DNA of 64,000 bases from Betaproteobacteria bacterium (GTDB taxonomy: Bacteria; Pseudomonadota; Gammaproteobacteria; Burkholderiales; SG8-39). Position numbers and translations under genes: made by a program. The stretch lies in contig CANKMT010000004.1 of the NCBI GenBank assembly GCA_947482825.1, positions 1-64,000 of the forward strand, written 5' to 3'. Below, piece by piece: positions 14,736 to 23,210 of this stretch; the stretch's first letter is position 1; every line of letters starts with the position of its first letter. The notes under the pieces are model-generated. The model did not search any database, was not told the origin of the DNA, and was given only the letters and a program-made list of their open reading frames with translations.

Positions 14736-16390
14736 GCGGACTCCTTTTGCGGCGCCTTTGCGCGGCGCTTGAGCGGCCGCAGGTCGAAGCAGGCGGCGGT
14801 TCCCAGCAGGTTCGCGCCCAGTTCGCGCACCGCGCCTCGCTGCAGTTTCTGCGTGGCGGTCGTCGGCAGGACCGGCACGAAGGCGATCCAGCCGGGGCAC
14901 TTGAAATACGCCGTGCGTTGGATCGCCCATTCGAAGATCTCGCGCGCCTCGATCGTGCCGGCCGGTCGCGCAGAAACGACGCAGGCCATGACCTCCTCGC
15001 CACGAACGTCATCGGGCACGCCGGTGACGGCCACCTGCACGACCATCGGATGCGCCCGCAGCGTCTCCTCGACCTCGAGCGCCGAGATGTTCTCGCCGCT
15101 GCGGCGGATCACGTTCTTCCTGCGGTCGACGAAATGCAGCGTCCCGTCGGGCCAGCGCCGCACCACGTCGCCGGTGTGCCACCAGCCGCCCGCCCAGCCG
15201 GCCTCGGTGGCGGCAGGGTCCTTGAGGTACCCCGAGAAGAAGCCGAGCTTCGGATCCGGCCCGGCGTGCCGGACCAGCAATTCACCCGGCTCTCCGGCGG
15301 AAACATCAAGCCCGGCTTCATCGACGATCCGGAACTCGACTTCCGGCTTGGGTTTGCCAAAGCAGCGCGTGCCCAGATGGCGCGGTTCGTCGTCGGCGCT
15401 GATCGCGGCGCCGGCACCGGTCTCGGTCATTGCCCAGCCCTCGATCAACGGAAATCTGAAGCGCTTCTCGAAGGCTTCGTGGTGCTGGAGTTCGACGTTG
15501 GCGGCCGTGCCGTAGCGTACGCAGTGTGCGGTGTCGTCCGGCGAAGGGGGCAGCCCGAGAAGGATCGCCGGCATTACGCCAAGGCAATGGATACCGGTGG
15601 CGCGAGTCTCGCGCACATCGCTCCACCACGTCTTCGGATGGAATCGGTCGAGCTGGATCACGCAGCCCCCGGACATCACCATGCCCATGGTCGAGCCACC
15701 CATCGCATTCATGTGGAACATCGGCAACGGCGTAAGCACGCGAGAGCGACCCGCTTCGAGTTGCACATACCCTCGGCGGTTCATGTAGCGCAAGCCCATG
15801 CGCAGGAAGTATTCGTTGCTAAGCAGGCACCCTTTGGGCTTTCCGGTGGTGCCCGAGGTATACATCAGGGCGCACTCGTTGCCGTTGCCGGCGGCCGCAG
15901 GCTCGACGACCCTGCGCACGCCTTCGCTGATGTCGCGTGCCGCCATGACCGGCACCGCACGTCCTGCTTGCTTCGCCGCCGCGCCAAGGTCGTCGAGCCG
16001 CTCCGGAATGCCGACCGCCATCACGGCCTCGCTGTGCGCTAGCAGGTAGGCGATTTCGGGCCGCCGATAGTCCGGGTTGACCGGCACAACGCTGGCGCCA
16101 AGCGCATTCAGTGCGAACCAGTGCAGGAAGAACTCCGGCCGGTTCTCGAGCAGGAGAGCGACGCGTTGTCCGCCACCAAGGCCGGCGCTTCGATAGCACT
16201 GCGCCAGGCGATCGACCTGCGCGAAGGCTTCGGCATAGGTCAGCGCAATCGGCCCCTGGGCATACCCGGCGCATGCCGAGGACGGGATGAGGAGAAACTG
16301 GTTGCCAGGATAGCGGGCGGCCGCTGCCGCCAGCGCAGCGTACGGGCTGGCTTCGAGCCCCGTGTCGCTCGAAGCGCCGGATGCCCTCAT
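14732..16390 (-). CDS. AMP-dependent acyl-CoA synthetase/ligase (ANL family)
   Basis: 552 residues. It shows the ANL signatures in order: P-loop-like MYTSGTTGKPKG near 180, GWAMTETGAG near 310, WWHTGDVVRRWPDG near 400, the hinge DRRKNVIRRSGENIS near 425 and the C-terminal TATQKLQRG lysine near 520. It activates a carboxylic acid as acyl-AMP and transfers it to CoA. The start is an ATGA overlap with the Bug gene upstream and the stop an ATGA overlap with the racemase-fold gene, so three genes are translationally linked. It resembles crotonobetaine/carnitine-CoA ligase and feruloyl-CoA ligase types; the exact acid is unknown. Confidence 0.88.
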   Translation of the reverse strand: MRASGASSDTGLEASPYAALAAAAARYPGNQFLLIPSSACAGYAQGPIALTYAEAFAQVDRLAQCYRSAGLGGGQRVALLLENRPEFFLHWFALNALGASVVPVNPDYRRPEIAYLLAHSEAVMAVGIPERLDDLGAAAKQAGRAVPVMAARDISEGVRRVVEPAAAGNGNECALMYTSGTTGKPKGCLLSNEYFLRMGLRYMNRRGYVQLEAGRSRVLTPLPMFHMNAMGGSTMGMVMSGGCVIQLDRFHPKTWWSDVRETRATGIHCLGVMPAILLGLPPSPDDTAHCVRYGTAANVELQHHEAFEKRFRFPLIEGWAMTETGAGAAISADDEPRHLGTRCFGKPKPEVEFRIVDEAGLDVSAGEPGELLVRHAGPDPKLGFFSGYLKDPAATEAGWAGGWWHTGDVVRRWPDGTLHFVDRRKNVIRRSGENISALEVEETLRAHPMVVQVAVTGVPDDVRGEEVMACVVSARPAGTIEAREIFEWAIQRTAYFKCPGWIAFVPVLPTTATQKLQRGAVRELGANLLGTAACFDLRPLKRRAKAPQKESA

Positions 16391-17355
16391 TGCGGCAGCA
16401 GCTTGAGTTCCTTGAGCAACGGCACCGCCCGCGCTTCGGCGCGCGCCACCGTTTCGTCGAACGCCTCGGGGGCGATGTAGCCGCTCTTGAGGCCGATGTC
16501 GTTTAGCGCCTTGACGAAGTCCGGATCCTCGGTGGCCCGCCGCAACGCATCGTGAAGGCGCTTGATGCGCTCAGGCGGCGTGCTGCGTCGGAGCGCGACG
16601 CCGACCAGGGGATTGAAGAGTTCCGGGCCCTGGATGCCTTTCTCGAGCGCCGTGGGCACATCCGGGAAATCAGGGAAGCGTTGGGGCGTCACGGTGACCA
16701 GCAGCTTGGCCGTCCCGGCGCGCGCAAGCGCGCGGATGCCGGCGATGTCGATCAGGGCCGCGTTCACGTGCCCTCCGAGCACCGCGTTGGTGAACTCGCT
16801 GCTGCCGCGGTAAGGCACATCGGTGACCTGAACGCCGGCGGAACGAAAGAACAGCAGGCCCTGCAGCTGCAGGGAGGTCCCCGGCCCCACATGGCCGAAC
16901 TTGAGCGCGCCCGGGTTGGCGCGGCCGTAGGCAATCAGGTCCTCGTAGCTGTTCCATGGCGCATCGGCCTTGACGAACAGCAGGTGGCGGAACTCGGCGT
17001 AGCCCAGCAAAGTGCTCACTTCCGCGAGGTCGAACGCAAGCTTCTGCGTATGCGAGGTCATCGCCTTGTAGGAGCTGGTATGCATCGAGATGGTGTAGCC
17101 GTCGGCCGGCGCGCGCGCGAGCTCGGCCATTGCGAGCGTGCCGCCGGCGCCGCCCATGTTCGAGACCACCATCGGTTGGCCGAGCTGCTTGGCTCCGGCC
17201 GCGGCAAGCGCGCGCACGCTGAGGTCCGTCGGGCCGCCTGCAGCGAAGCCGAGGATGAAGCGGATTGGCTTGTCGGGGAACTGCGAGTGCGCCGGGGCGC
17301 AGAAGGCGGCGGCAAGGAAGGCAACGAGGAGCAGGGGGCGCAGGGTCAGGCGCAT
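16387..17355 (-). CDS. Bug family (TctC-like) periplasmic binding protein
   Basis: 322 residues with a signal peptide (MRLTLRPLLLVAFLAAAFC, then HSQFPDKP). Family segments: LGFAAGGPTDLSVRAL near 40, VVSNMGGAGGTLAMAEL near 65 and PADGYTISMHTS. It is the first gene of the AMP-ligase/TPP-enzyme operon, with a GGGAG ribosome site, and is coupled to the ligase by ATGA. Part of the promoter element found upstream of genes 5400 and 9127 recurs 45-55 bases upstream (ACTTGTAGAATGCAACGAAC). It probably captures the acid that the ligase activates; this is inferred from gene order. Confidence 0.9.
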   Translation of the reverse strand: MRLTLRPLLLVAFLAAAFCAPAHSQFPDKPIRFILGFAAGGPTDLSVRALAAAGAKQLGQPMVVSNMGGAGGTLAMAELARAPADGYTISMHTSSYKAMTSHTQKLAFDLAEVSTLLGYAEFRHLLFVKADAPWNSYEDLIAYGRANPGALKFGHVGPGTSLQLQGLLFFRSAGVQVTDVPYRGSSEFTNAVLGGHVNAALIDIAGIRALARAGTAKLLVTVTPQRFPDFPDVPTALEKGIQGPELFNPLVGVALRRSTPPERIKRLHDALRRATEDPDFVKALNDIGLKSGYIAPEAFDETVARAEARAVPLLKELKLLPQ

Positions 17356-17403
17356 CGGATTCTCCCGAAGGACGCGAGGGCCGGAGCGGCCCCTGTTCGT
17401 TGC

Positions 17404-17409
17404 ATTCTA
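17404..17409 (-). promoter_or_regulatory. Probable -10 element (TAGAAT) of the 17355 operon
   Basis: On the minus strand, TTTACTTGTAGAATGCAACGAACAGG corresponds base for base to most of TGGTACTTGTATATTGCAACGAACAGG upstream of the Bug gene at 9127. The matching TTGACC -35 is missing here and only a weak hexamer is seen, so activator dependence is possible. Confidence 0.4.
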
Positions 17410-17426
17410 CAAGTAAAGATCTCCGC

Positions 17427-18266
17427 TCAGCAGCACGTCGCGTAGCGCTCTTTCATTATCCTGAGCACCTGGTCCGGGTCGCGCTGCCACCAGTCCGGCT
17501 CGGAAAAAATCTCGACCTCGCTGTATCCCGCGTAACCCGCACCCTCGACCAGCGCCCGGATGCGCGGCAGGTCGATGATGCCGTCGCCCATCATGCCGCG
17601 ATCGAACGCAAGGTCCTTGGTCGGCACCAACCAGTCGCAGATGTGATGTGCAAGAAGACGCGCCTTTCCTGCGCGCGCAATTTGCGCCTCGAGTTGCGGG
17701 TCCCACCATACGTGGTAGACGTCCACCGCAACGCCGAGCGCGCCGGTCTTCCCGGGATCTAGAAGGTCACAAACGTCGAGGGCTTGGCCCAGCGTGTTGA
17801 TGCAGGCGCGGTCAGCCGCCTGCATTGGATGCAAAGGCTCGATAGCAAGCGGCACCTTTGCGGCCTTCGCGTGGGGCAGGATGGCCGCAATACCATCGCG
17901 TACCTGCTCGCGCGCGCCCGCGATGTCCTTGGAGCCGGCGGGAAGCCCGCCGACCACGAGAATCAGGCAGCTCGCGCCGAGCGCCTGCGCTTCCTCGATG
18001 GCGCGCAGGTTGTCGTCGATCGCCGCCTTGCGGCCGACCGCATCGGGTGCCGGAAACATCCCGCCGCGGCACAGGCCGGTGACCGCGAGCCCGTGCGCCT
18101 TGATGGATTGCACCGCTGCCGACACGCCCATTTCCTGCAGCCGGTCGCGCCAGACGGTGATGCCGCGGATGCCGTGGCGTGCGCAGCCTTCGATAGCCTG
18201 GGCGAGGGTCCATTTCTTCGTGGTGATCGTATTCAGCGACAAGCGCGCGGGATCGGCCGGTTTCAT
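17427..18266 (-). CDS. Sugar phosphate isomerase/epimerase (TIM barrel, hydroxypyruvate isomerase-like)
   Basis: 279 residues; the ATG lies in an ATGA overlap with the TRAP large permease gene, which sets the start against the longer ORF-track version. AP-endonuclease-2-type TIM barrel: strand ends carry LAIEPLHPM (metal-binding Glu near 150), GVAVDVYHVWWDP, LLAHHICDW and YSEVEIFSE, the expected Glu/Asp/His/Glu metal set. The family interconverts ketoses, inositols or hydroxy-oxo acids. Last gene of the TRAP transporter operon, so the likely substrate is the imported acid or a product of it. It ends Cys-Cys. Confidence 0.82.
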   Translation of the reverse strand: MKPADPARLSLNTITTKKWTLAQAIEGCARHGIRGITVWRDRLQEMGVSAAVQSIKAHGLAVTGLCRGGMFPAPDAVGRKAAIDDNLRAIEEAQALGASCLILVVGGLPAGSKDIAGAREQVRDGIAAILPHAKAAKVPLAIEPLHPMQAADRACINTLGQALDVCDLLDPGKTGALGVAVDVYHVWWDPQLEAQIARAGKARLLAHHICDWLVPTKDLAFDRGMMGDGIIDLPRIRALVEGAGYAGYSEVEIFSEPDWWQRDPDQVLRIMKERYATCC

Positions 18267-19582
18267 TTCAGCAATTCCGGAGCGATCAATTTGGGCAGCC
18301 AAAGGACGATCTCCGGCCAGGTGATCAGGGCTACCAGCACGGCCAGCATCGGCATCAGCATGATCATGGTGTCCTTGAGCGCATATCGCAGTCGCACTTT
18401 CGCCACCGCGCAGGCGATCATGAGGCACATGCCGTATGGCGGAGTGACCAGGCCGAAGGCGAGCGACACGATGCCGATGATGGCGAACTGGATCGGATGC
18501 ATGTGCACCGAGTCGGCCAGCGGCTGCAGCGTGGTGCCGACGATGATGATCGCGGGAATCGCGTCGAGGAAGCAGCCGACCACGAGGAACACGAAGGCGA
18601 TGAAAAGGCCTACGCCCGTAATATCGAGCCCCCACGAAGTCACGTTGGACAGCAACGCCTTGGGAATCTGGTAGTAAGCGAGCAGCCAGCCGAAAGCGGA
18701 TGCGGTGCCGACGCAGAAGAGGGCCACCGAGGCGAGCTTGCCGGTCTCGACCAGAGTGCCATACAGGCGCTTCAAGTCCATTTCGCGGTATACGAAGATC
18801 GACAGCAATGCCGCGTAGATGACTGCGATCGCCGCCGACTCGGTCGCCGTGAACCAACCGAGCAGGATGCCGCCGACGATAATGAACGGTGTCATCAGGG
18901 CCGGGATCGAGTCCCAGATCGACATGAAGAATTCGCGCGCGGTTGCGCGCGGGTATACGGGATACTTCCGCCGCACGGCATAGATGTGCACGGTTACCAT
19001 CTGCGCTCCTGCGATCAGCAGGCCCGGGATGATGCCGGCGAGGTAAAGCGCGCCGATCGACACCGAGATCACGCCGCCCCAGACGATCATCAGGATTGAA
19101 GGCGGGATGATCACCGCGAGTACCGCCGAGACCGCCGTGATCGCGATCGAGAAGGACAGGTCGTAGCCTTCCTTGGTCTGCGCGTCGATGAAGATCTTGC
19201 TCTGGCTGGCGGCATCCGCGGTCGAGGAGCCCGAGATTCCGGCGAAAAACACCGAAAGCACCACGTTGATCTGCGCAAGCGCACCGGGGAAATTTCCCAC
19301 CATCGAGCGCGACAAGCGCACGAGGCGTTCAGTGATTCCACCGACGCTCATAAGGTTGGCGGTCAGCAGGAAGAACGGCACCGCAAGCAGGATGAACGAG
19401 TTGTAGGCCTTGAAGGTCTCGTTGAACAGCACCATCGGTGACAGGCGCGGCTCGATGATCAGGATCGGCAGGGTCGCCAGGCCGAGTGAAAAGGCGACCG
19501 GCACTCGCAGAACGAGCAAAACGAAGAACCCTCCAAACAGGATCAGGGCCGCGAGGCCGGGCGAAAGCGCCGCGGAGGTCAT
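18263..19582 (-). CDS. dctM: TRAP transporter large permease (DctM family)
   Basis: 439 residues, all hydrophobic with about 12 membrane segments, the normal DctM length. It shows the family N terminus (ILFGGFFVLLVLRVPVAFSLG), FAGISGSSTADAASQ near 110, and VTPPYGMCLMIACAVAKV near 375. It catalyses sodium-coupled uptake across the inner membrane together with DctQ and the periplasmic DctP. The stop overlaps the isomerase start and its start overlaps the DctQ stop (ATGA both times). The substrate is probably a sugar acid or dicarboxylate, set by DctP. Confidence 0.93.
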   Translation of the reverse strand: MTSAALSPGLAALILFGGFFVLLVLRVPVAFSLGLATLPILIIEPRLSPMVLFNETFKAYNSFILLAVPFFLLTANLMSVGGITERLVRLSRSMVGNFPGALAQINVVLSVFFAGISGSSTADAASQSKIFIDAQTKEGYDLSFSIAITAVSAVLAVIIPPSILMIVWGGVISVSIGALYLAGIIPGLLIAGAQMVTVHIYAVRRKYPVYPRATAREFFMSIWDSIPALMTPFIIVGGILLGWFTATESAAIAVIYAALLSIFVYREMDLKRLYGTLVETGKLASVALFCVGTASAFGWLLAYYQIPKALLSNVTSWGLDITGVGLFIAFVFLVVGCFLDAIPAIIIVGTTLQPLADSVHMHPIQFAIIGIVSLAFGLVTPPYGMCLMIACAVAKVRLRYALKDTMIMLMPMLAVLVALITWPEIVLWLPKLIAPELLK

Positions 19583-20061
19583 TCGGGCGCGCCGTTGACC
19601 ACGACGCGCAGGTTATGCACGAAGCCTTCGCCGAGGAAAAGCAGCCACGTAAAGCCGGTCATCGGCCAGGCGATGAAGATCAACCACATCGGCAGGTCGG
19701 CGATTTCCGAGGTCTGGTTCCAGCCAAACCGGGTGAATTCGATCCCCCACCAGATGAAGACGAGCGCGAAGACAAGCACGAAAACACTCGACACGATCCT
19801 GAGCAGTGCGTTGGCGCGCGGCTTCAATTCCGGCCACACATCGACTTCGAAGTGGGTGTTCTCGCGGATGCCGATCATGGCGCCCAGCATGACCATCCAG
19901 ATGAAAAGGAAGCGCGAGGCCTCCTCGGTCCAGATGTAGGCAGGGATCAGCGCCGTGAAGCGGGCGATGATCTGCATCGTTACCGGGATGAGAAGGATCG
20001 CAACTGTGGCGACCATCAGCCAGGTGAGCAGGTGGTGGTAGCCGTCGATGACTTTTTTCAT
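19579..20061 (-). CDS. dctQ: TRAP transporter small permease (DctQ family)
   Basis: 160 residues with four predicted membrane segments. MKKVIDGYHHLL at the start and YIWTEEASRFLFIWMVMLGA near 55 carry the conserved EE/R loop of DctQ proteins. It stabilises DctM and links it to DctP. The ATG at 20061 is chosen over the ORF start at 20091 because the ten extra residues fall in a GC-rich hairpin and do not look like family sequence. It has only a weak ribosome site, 57 bases after dctP. Confidence 0.9.
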   Translation of the reverse strand: MKKVIDGYHHLLTWLMVATVAILLIPVTMQIIARFTALIPAYIWTEEASRFLFIWMVMLGAMIGIRENTHFEVDVWPELKPRANALLRIVSSVFVLVFALVFIWWGIEFTRFGWNQTSEIADLPMWLIFIAWPMTGFTWLLFLGEGFVHNLRVVVNGAPE

Positions 20062-20099
20062 TGGGCGAACGGCCGCCGCCGGGACCCGCAACCTGCGGC

Positions 20100-20118
20100 G
20101 CCCGGCAAACGGCCGGGC
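20100..20118 (-). terminator. GC-rich hairpin between dctP and dctQ
   Basis: GCCCGGC and GCCGGGC flank a short AAAC-containing loop immediately after the dctP stop, with no T tract. Such intergenic hairpins often give more binding protein than permease by partial termination or by protecting the upstream message; that role here is inferred. Confidence 0.5.
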
Positions 20119-21111
20119 CTACTTGAGGGCGTTGATCTTGGCGAAGATCTGGTCGGCGCCGATTTCCTTGGCGTAGGTTTCCATGACCGGATCGACGAGC
20201 TTCTTCATCTGGGCGCGGTCGGAGAAGGGCACGCGCTTGAGCTTGCCGGATTTTTCGAGGGCATCGAGCTTCTTGGTGTCCTCCGAGGACTCGATCTCGC
20301 GGCCGAAGGCGCCCGCTTCCTTGCCAGCCTTGACGATCGCGGCTTGCAGGTCCTTGGGCAGCTTGTTGAAGGTCTTCGAGGAGAAGCACAGCGGCCGGAT
20401 GGTGATCGCGTGCTCGGTCATCGACAGGTGCGGCGCGACTTCGAAGAACTTCATCTGCTCGACGCCCGCCGCCTCGTTCTCGCCCGCCGCGATCACGCCG
20501 TTCTGGATCGCGTTGTAGACCTCGTTGTAGGCGATCACCGAAGGCGACATCCCGATCGCCGCGAAGGTGCGGCTCCAGATCGGCGCGCCCTGCACACGCA
20601 CCTTGAGGCCCTTCATCTCGGCGAGGTTGCGAACCGGCTTGTTGACGAAGATGTTGCGCGTGCCGCCTCCTGCGTACCCGATGAGCATCACTTCGGCCTT
20701 CTGCGCCACCTCGTCGGCGATCGGCTTGAGCAGGTCGGCGTCCAGCACTTTGTTCCAATGGCTGAGGTCGCGGAAGATGAAGGGCGCGTCGATGAACGGC
20801 GCGGCTTTCGAGAACGTCGACATGTGCGCGGGCGAGACGATGGCGTAGTCAACCGCCTTGCCCTGGTTCATGTAGGCGAAGTAATCCTTCTCCAGGCCAA
20901 GTTCGCTGTTCTTGTGCAACACGAAATTGATCGGCTTGCCGTAGTACTTCTGCGTGAGCTCACCGAACTTCGTCAGCGCCTTGGTGAACGCGTGTTCGTC
21001 GGTAAACTGCGAGGCGCCGTGCAGCGTGATGGTCTGGGCAAAGGCCGGGAAGGCGCCGGCGACGGATGCGGCGGCCAGGATGAAGGCCGACAGGATGGTT
21101 CTGCGTTTCAT
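20119..21111 (-). CDS. dctP: TRAP transporter substrate-binding protein (DctP family)
   Basis: 330 residues from the ATG behind GGAGAAATC; the ORF-track start at 21177 is non-coding leader. Sec signal peptide of about 27 residues (MKRRTILSAFILAAASVAGA, cut near FAQ). DctP hallmarks include GMSPSVIAYNEVYNAIQNGVI near 195, where the family reads P-x-E-x-Y-x-A-x-Q-x-G-x-x-D/G, and KGLKVRVQG with the arginine that salt-bridges the ligand carboxylate. It defines substrate choice for the DctQM permease downstream. The ligand cannot be deduced; neighbouring isomerase, TauD and DUF993-like genes argue for a sugar acid or related acid. Confidence 0.92.
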   Translation of the reverse strand: MKRRTILSAFILAAASVAGAFPAFAQTITLHGASQFTDEHAFTKALTKFGELTQKYYGKPINFVLHKNSELGLEKDYFAYMNQGKAVDYAIVSPAHMSTFSKAAPFIDAPFIFRDLSHWNKVLDADLLKPIADEVAQKAEVMLIGYAGGGTRNIFVNKPVRNLAEMKGLKVRVQGAPIWSRTFAAIGMSPSVIAYNEVYNAIQNGVIAAGENEAAGVEQMKFFEVAPHLSMTEHAITIRPLCFSSKTFNKLPKDLQAAIVKAGKEAGAFGREIESSEDTKKLDALEKSGKLKRVPFSDRAQMKKLVDPVMETYAKEIGADQIFAKINALK

Positions 21112-21184
21112 GATTTCTCCTCTGGTGGGCATTTCAGGTGTTGTCATTTTTGTAACTGCATTGTCGGGCATGCGCATCCCAAGC

Positions 21185-22033
21185 TCAAGGTGCGGGAGGC
21201 TCTTTTACCGTGACCCGCCACAAAGTGCGCGGGTCGTCGATGTCGGTCAGCGTCGCGGAGTGCAGCAGCGAGGCATTGTCCCAGATGACGAGATCGCCGA
21301 CACCGTACTTCAGGCGAAGCTGGTACTTCTCCGTCGTGGAATGACGTTTGAGCTGATCGAGCAGGTCGATCGCGGCCTCCTCGGCCATCCCCTCGATGCC
21401 GAAAGAGCTTCCCGATACCGAGTAAAGCGCCTTGCGCCCGGTGGCGGGGTGCGGTCGCGCGACGCGGTGGCGCACCCAGGCCATCTTCTCTTCCTGCTCG
21501 CCGCTGAGCACCGAGGCGGCTGTGCGCGAGGACTTCTCGAGGTCGTCGCGATTGCCGTAGTGGTGCAGGCCCATCAGGCCGTCGATGTCCGCGCGGGTCG
21601 ATTCGGGCAGGTCGTCATAGGCGGCGTACTGGTCGGCAAACAGCGTGTCGCCCCCTTTCGTCGGCACCTCAATCGAGTAGAGCAGCGTCGCCCGCGCCGG
21701 CACTTGCAGGTAAGAATAGTCGGTGTGGAAATAAGTGCCCGCGTCCTGCAACCCGATCGGCTTGCCGTCTTTCCTGCGGTTGGAAAGGATCAGGATGTCG
21801 GAGTGCTCGGGATGGTGGAACTGGTCGATGACGTGCGGCTCCGGCGGCCCGAAGCGCCGCGCGAAACCGAGAAATTGTTGCGCGGTGAGTTTCTGGCTGC
21901 GGAAGACCAGCACCTGTCCGGCATAGAAGGCCTCTTCGATTTCGCGGAACTGCGCCGGCGAAATCACCTGCGCAAGGTCGATCCCGGACGCCTCGAGGCC
22001 GAATCGCCCGCCCAGGGGACGCAACCCGAGCAT
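21185..22033 (-). CDS. TauD/TfdA family 2-oxoglutarate-dependent dioxygenase
   Basis: 282 residues, typical for the family. The N terminus LRPLGGRFGLEASGIDLAQ matches TauD/TfdA. The iron facial triad is visible as FHTDYSY (H-x-D near 106) with a distal His near 255 (LLHSATL). The 2-oxoglutarate-binding Arg lies in TLWRVTVKEPP near the end. TauD and TfdA hydroxylate sulfonates or aryloxyacetates and release sulfite or phenol; the substrate here is unknown. The ATG follows the DUF993-like gene stop by one base, so it is the last gene of the 28502-21185 run. It may instead be read with the TRAP genes. Confidence 0.88.
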   Translation of the reverse strand: MLGLRPLGGRFGLEASGIDLAQVISPAQFREIEEAFYAGQVLVFRSQKLTAQQFLGFARRFGPPEPHVIDQFHHPEHSDILILSNRRKDGKPIGLQDAGTYFHTDYSYLQVPARATLLYSIEVPTKGGDTLFADQYAAYDDLPESTRADIDGLMGLHHYGNRDDLEKSSRTAASVLSGEQEEKMAWVRHRVARPHPATGRKALYSVSGSSFGIEGMAEEAAIDLLDQLKRHSTTEKYQLRLKYGVGDLVIWDNASLLHSATLTDIDDPRTLWRVTVKEPPAP

Positions 22034-22034
22034 T

Positions 22035-23210
22035 TCAGGTGATCCCGTGAACCGCGAGGAGCGATTTCATACGCGCGCACGCAAGCAACGGATCGGCGAG
22101 CAGCCCGGTGGCATCGGCCAGCCGGAACAACTCGGCGAAATGCAGGATCGAGCGCGCGCTCTGCTGCCCGCCCACCATGACGAAGTGGTCCTGGTGGCCG
22201 TTGAGCCAGGCCATGAAGACGACGCCGGTCTTGTAGAACCTTGTCGGCGCGCAAAAGATGTGGCGCGACAACGGCACCGTGGGCGCGAGGATCTCGTGGT
22301 AGGCGGCCTTGTCGCCTGCGGCAAGCGCGGCAAGCGCAGCCGACGCCGCAGGCGCGATCGAATCGAAAATTCCGAGGAGCGCGTCCGAGTACCCGTGCGC
22401 GTCGCCTTCGATGAGTTCGGCGAAATTGAAGTCGTCGCCGGTGTACATCGTCACGCCCTTGGGCAAGCGGCGGCGCATCGCGATCTCTTTGTCCTTGTCG
22501 AGCAGCGAGATCTTGATGCCATCGACCTTTGCCGCGTTCCGCGTGAGCACGTCGAGGCACACGTCCATCGCAGCGTGGTGGTCCTTCTCGCCCCAATAAC
22601 CCGCCAGCGCCGGGTCGAACATCTCGCCGAGCCAGTGAATGATGACCGGCTCCCTGACCTGCGAGAGCACCCGGTCGTACACCAGCCCGTAGGCATCCGG
22701 CGACTTCGCGCAAGCGGCCAACGCGCGGCTCGCCATGAGGATGATTCGCCCGCCGGTTTTCTCGATCGCCGTGCACTGTTCTTCATAGGCCGCGATCACG
22801 TCGGCAATGGCGAGGCCGGCGCGCGGCGCAAGGTGATCGGTGCCCGCGCCGCTTGCCACGACTGCGCCCGGGAAGTCGCGCGCCGCATCGACCGAGCGGC
22901 GGACCAGCTCGAGCGCGTTCGGCCAGTCGAGGCCCATGCCGCGCTGCGAGGTGTCCATCGCCTCGGCCACGCCAAGGCCGTAAGACCAGAGGTGGCGTCG
23001 GTAGGCGATGGTCTTGTCCCAGTCGATGGCCGCGTCAAGCCACGGCTCCTTGGCCGAGAGCGGGTCGGCCACCACGTGGGCGGCGCCAAGCGCCTTGCGG
23101 TTGAAGGGGCGCGAAGGCTTGGCGAAGACCCGGGGCTCGCGCACCGAATAGTCTTCGAGCCGGCCGTTGGCCGCCGGCAGCTTGATGGTCAGAATCTGGT
23201 CGCGTTTCAT
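22035..23210 (-). CDS. Dihydrodipicolinate-synthase-like family protein (DUF993 type)
   Basis: 391 residues from the ATG in an ATGA overlap with the dehydrogenase gene; the longer ORF in the track is a shadow. It resembles DUF993, a divergent TIM-barrel group related to DapA: strongly conserved-looking LWSYGLGVAEAMDTSQRGMGLDW near 85, GRIILMASRALA near 165, VREPVIIHWLGEMFDPALAGYWG near 200 and DGIKISLLDKDKE near 250, where the lysine sits like the DapA Schiff-base residue. Aldolase or lyase chemistry is inferred. Adjacent HIBADH-like and Gfo/Idh-like dehydrogenases suggest a sugar-acid or inositol-type pathway. Confidence 0.78.
   Translation of the reverse strand: MKRDQILTIKLPAANGRLEDYSVREPRVFAKPSRPFNRKALGAAHVVADPLSAKEPWLDAAIDWDKTIAYRRHLWSYGLGVAEAMDTSQRGMGLDWPNALELVRRSVDAARDFPGAVVASGAGTDHLAPRAGLAIADVIAAYEEQCTAIEKTGGRIILMASRALAACAKSPDAYGLVYDRVLSQVREPVIIHWLGEMFDPALAGYWGEKDHHAAMDVCLDVLTRNAAKVDGIKISLLDKDKEIAMRRRLPKGVTMYTGDDFNFAELIEGDAHGYSDALLGIFDSIAPAASAALAALAAGDKAAYHEILAPTVPLSRHIFCAPTRFYKTGVVFMAWLNGHQDHFVMVGGQQSARSILHFAELFRLADATGLLADPLLACARMKSLLAVHGIT

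Noticed and set aside
13906-15012. 951-residue ORF at 12157-15012 as one fused protein
   Set aside because: The part beyond 13905 is a shadow of the racemase-fold and AMP-ligase genes, both of which have clear motifs in their own frames.
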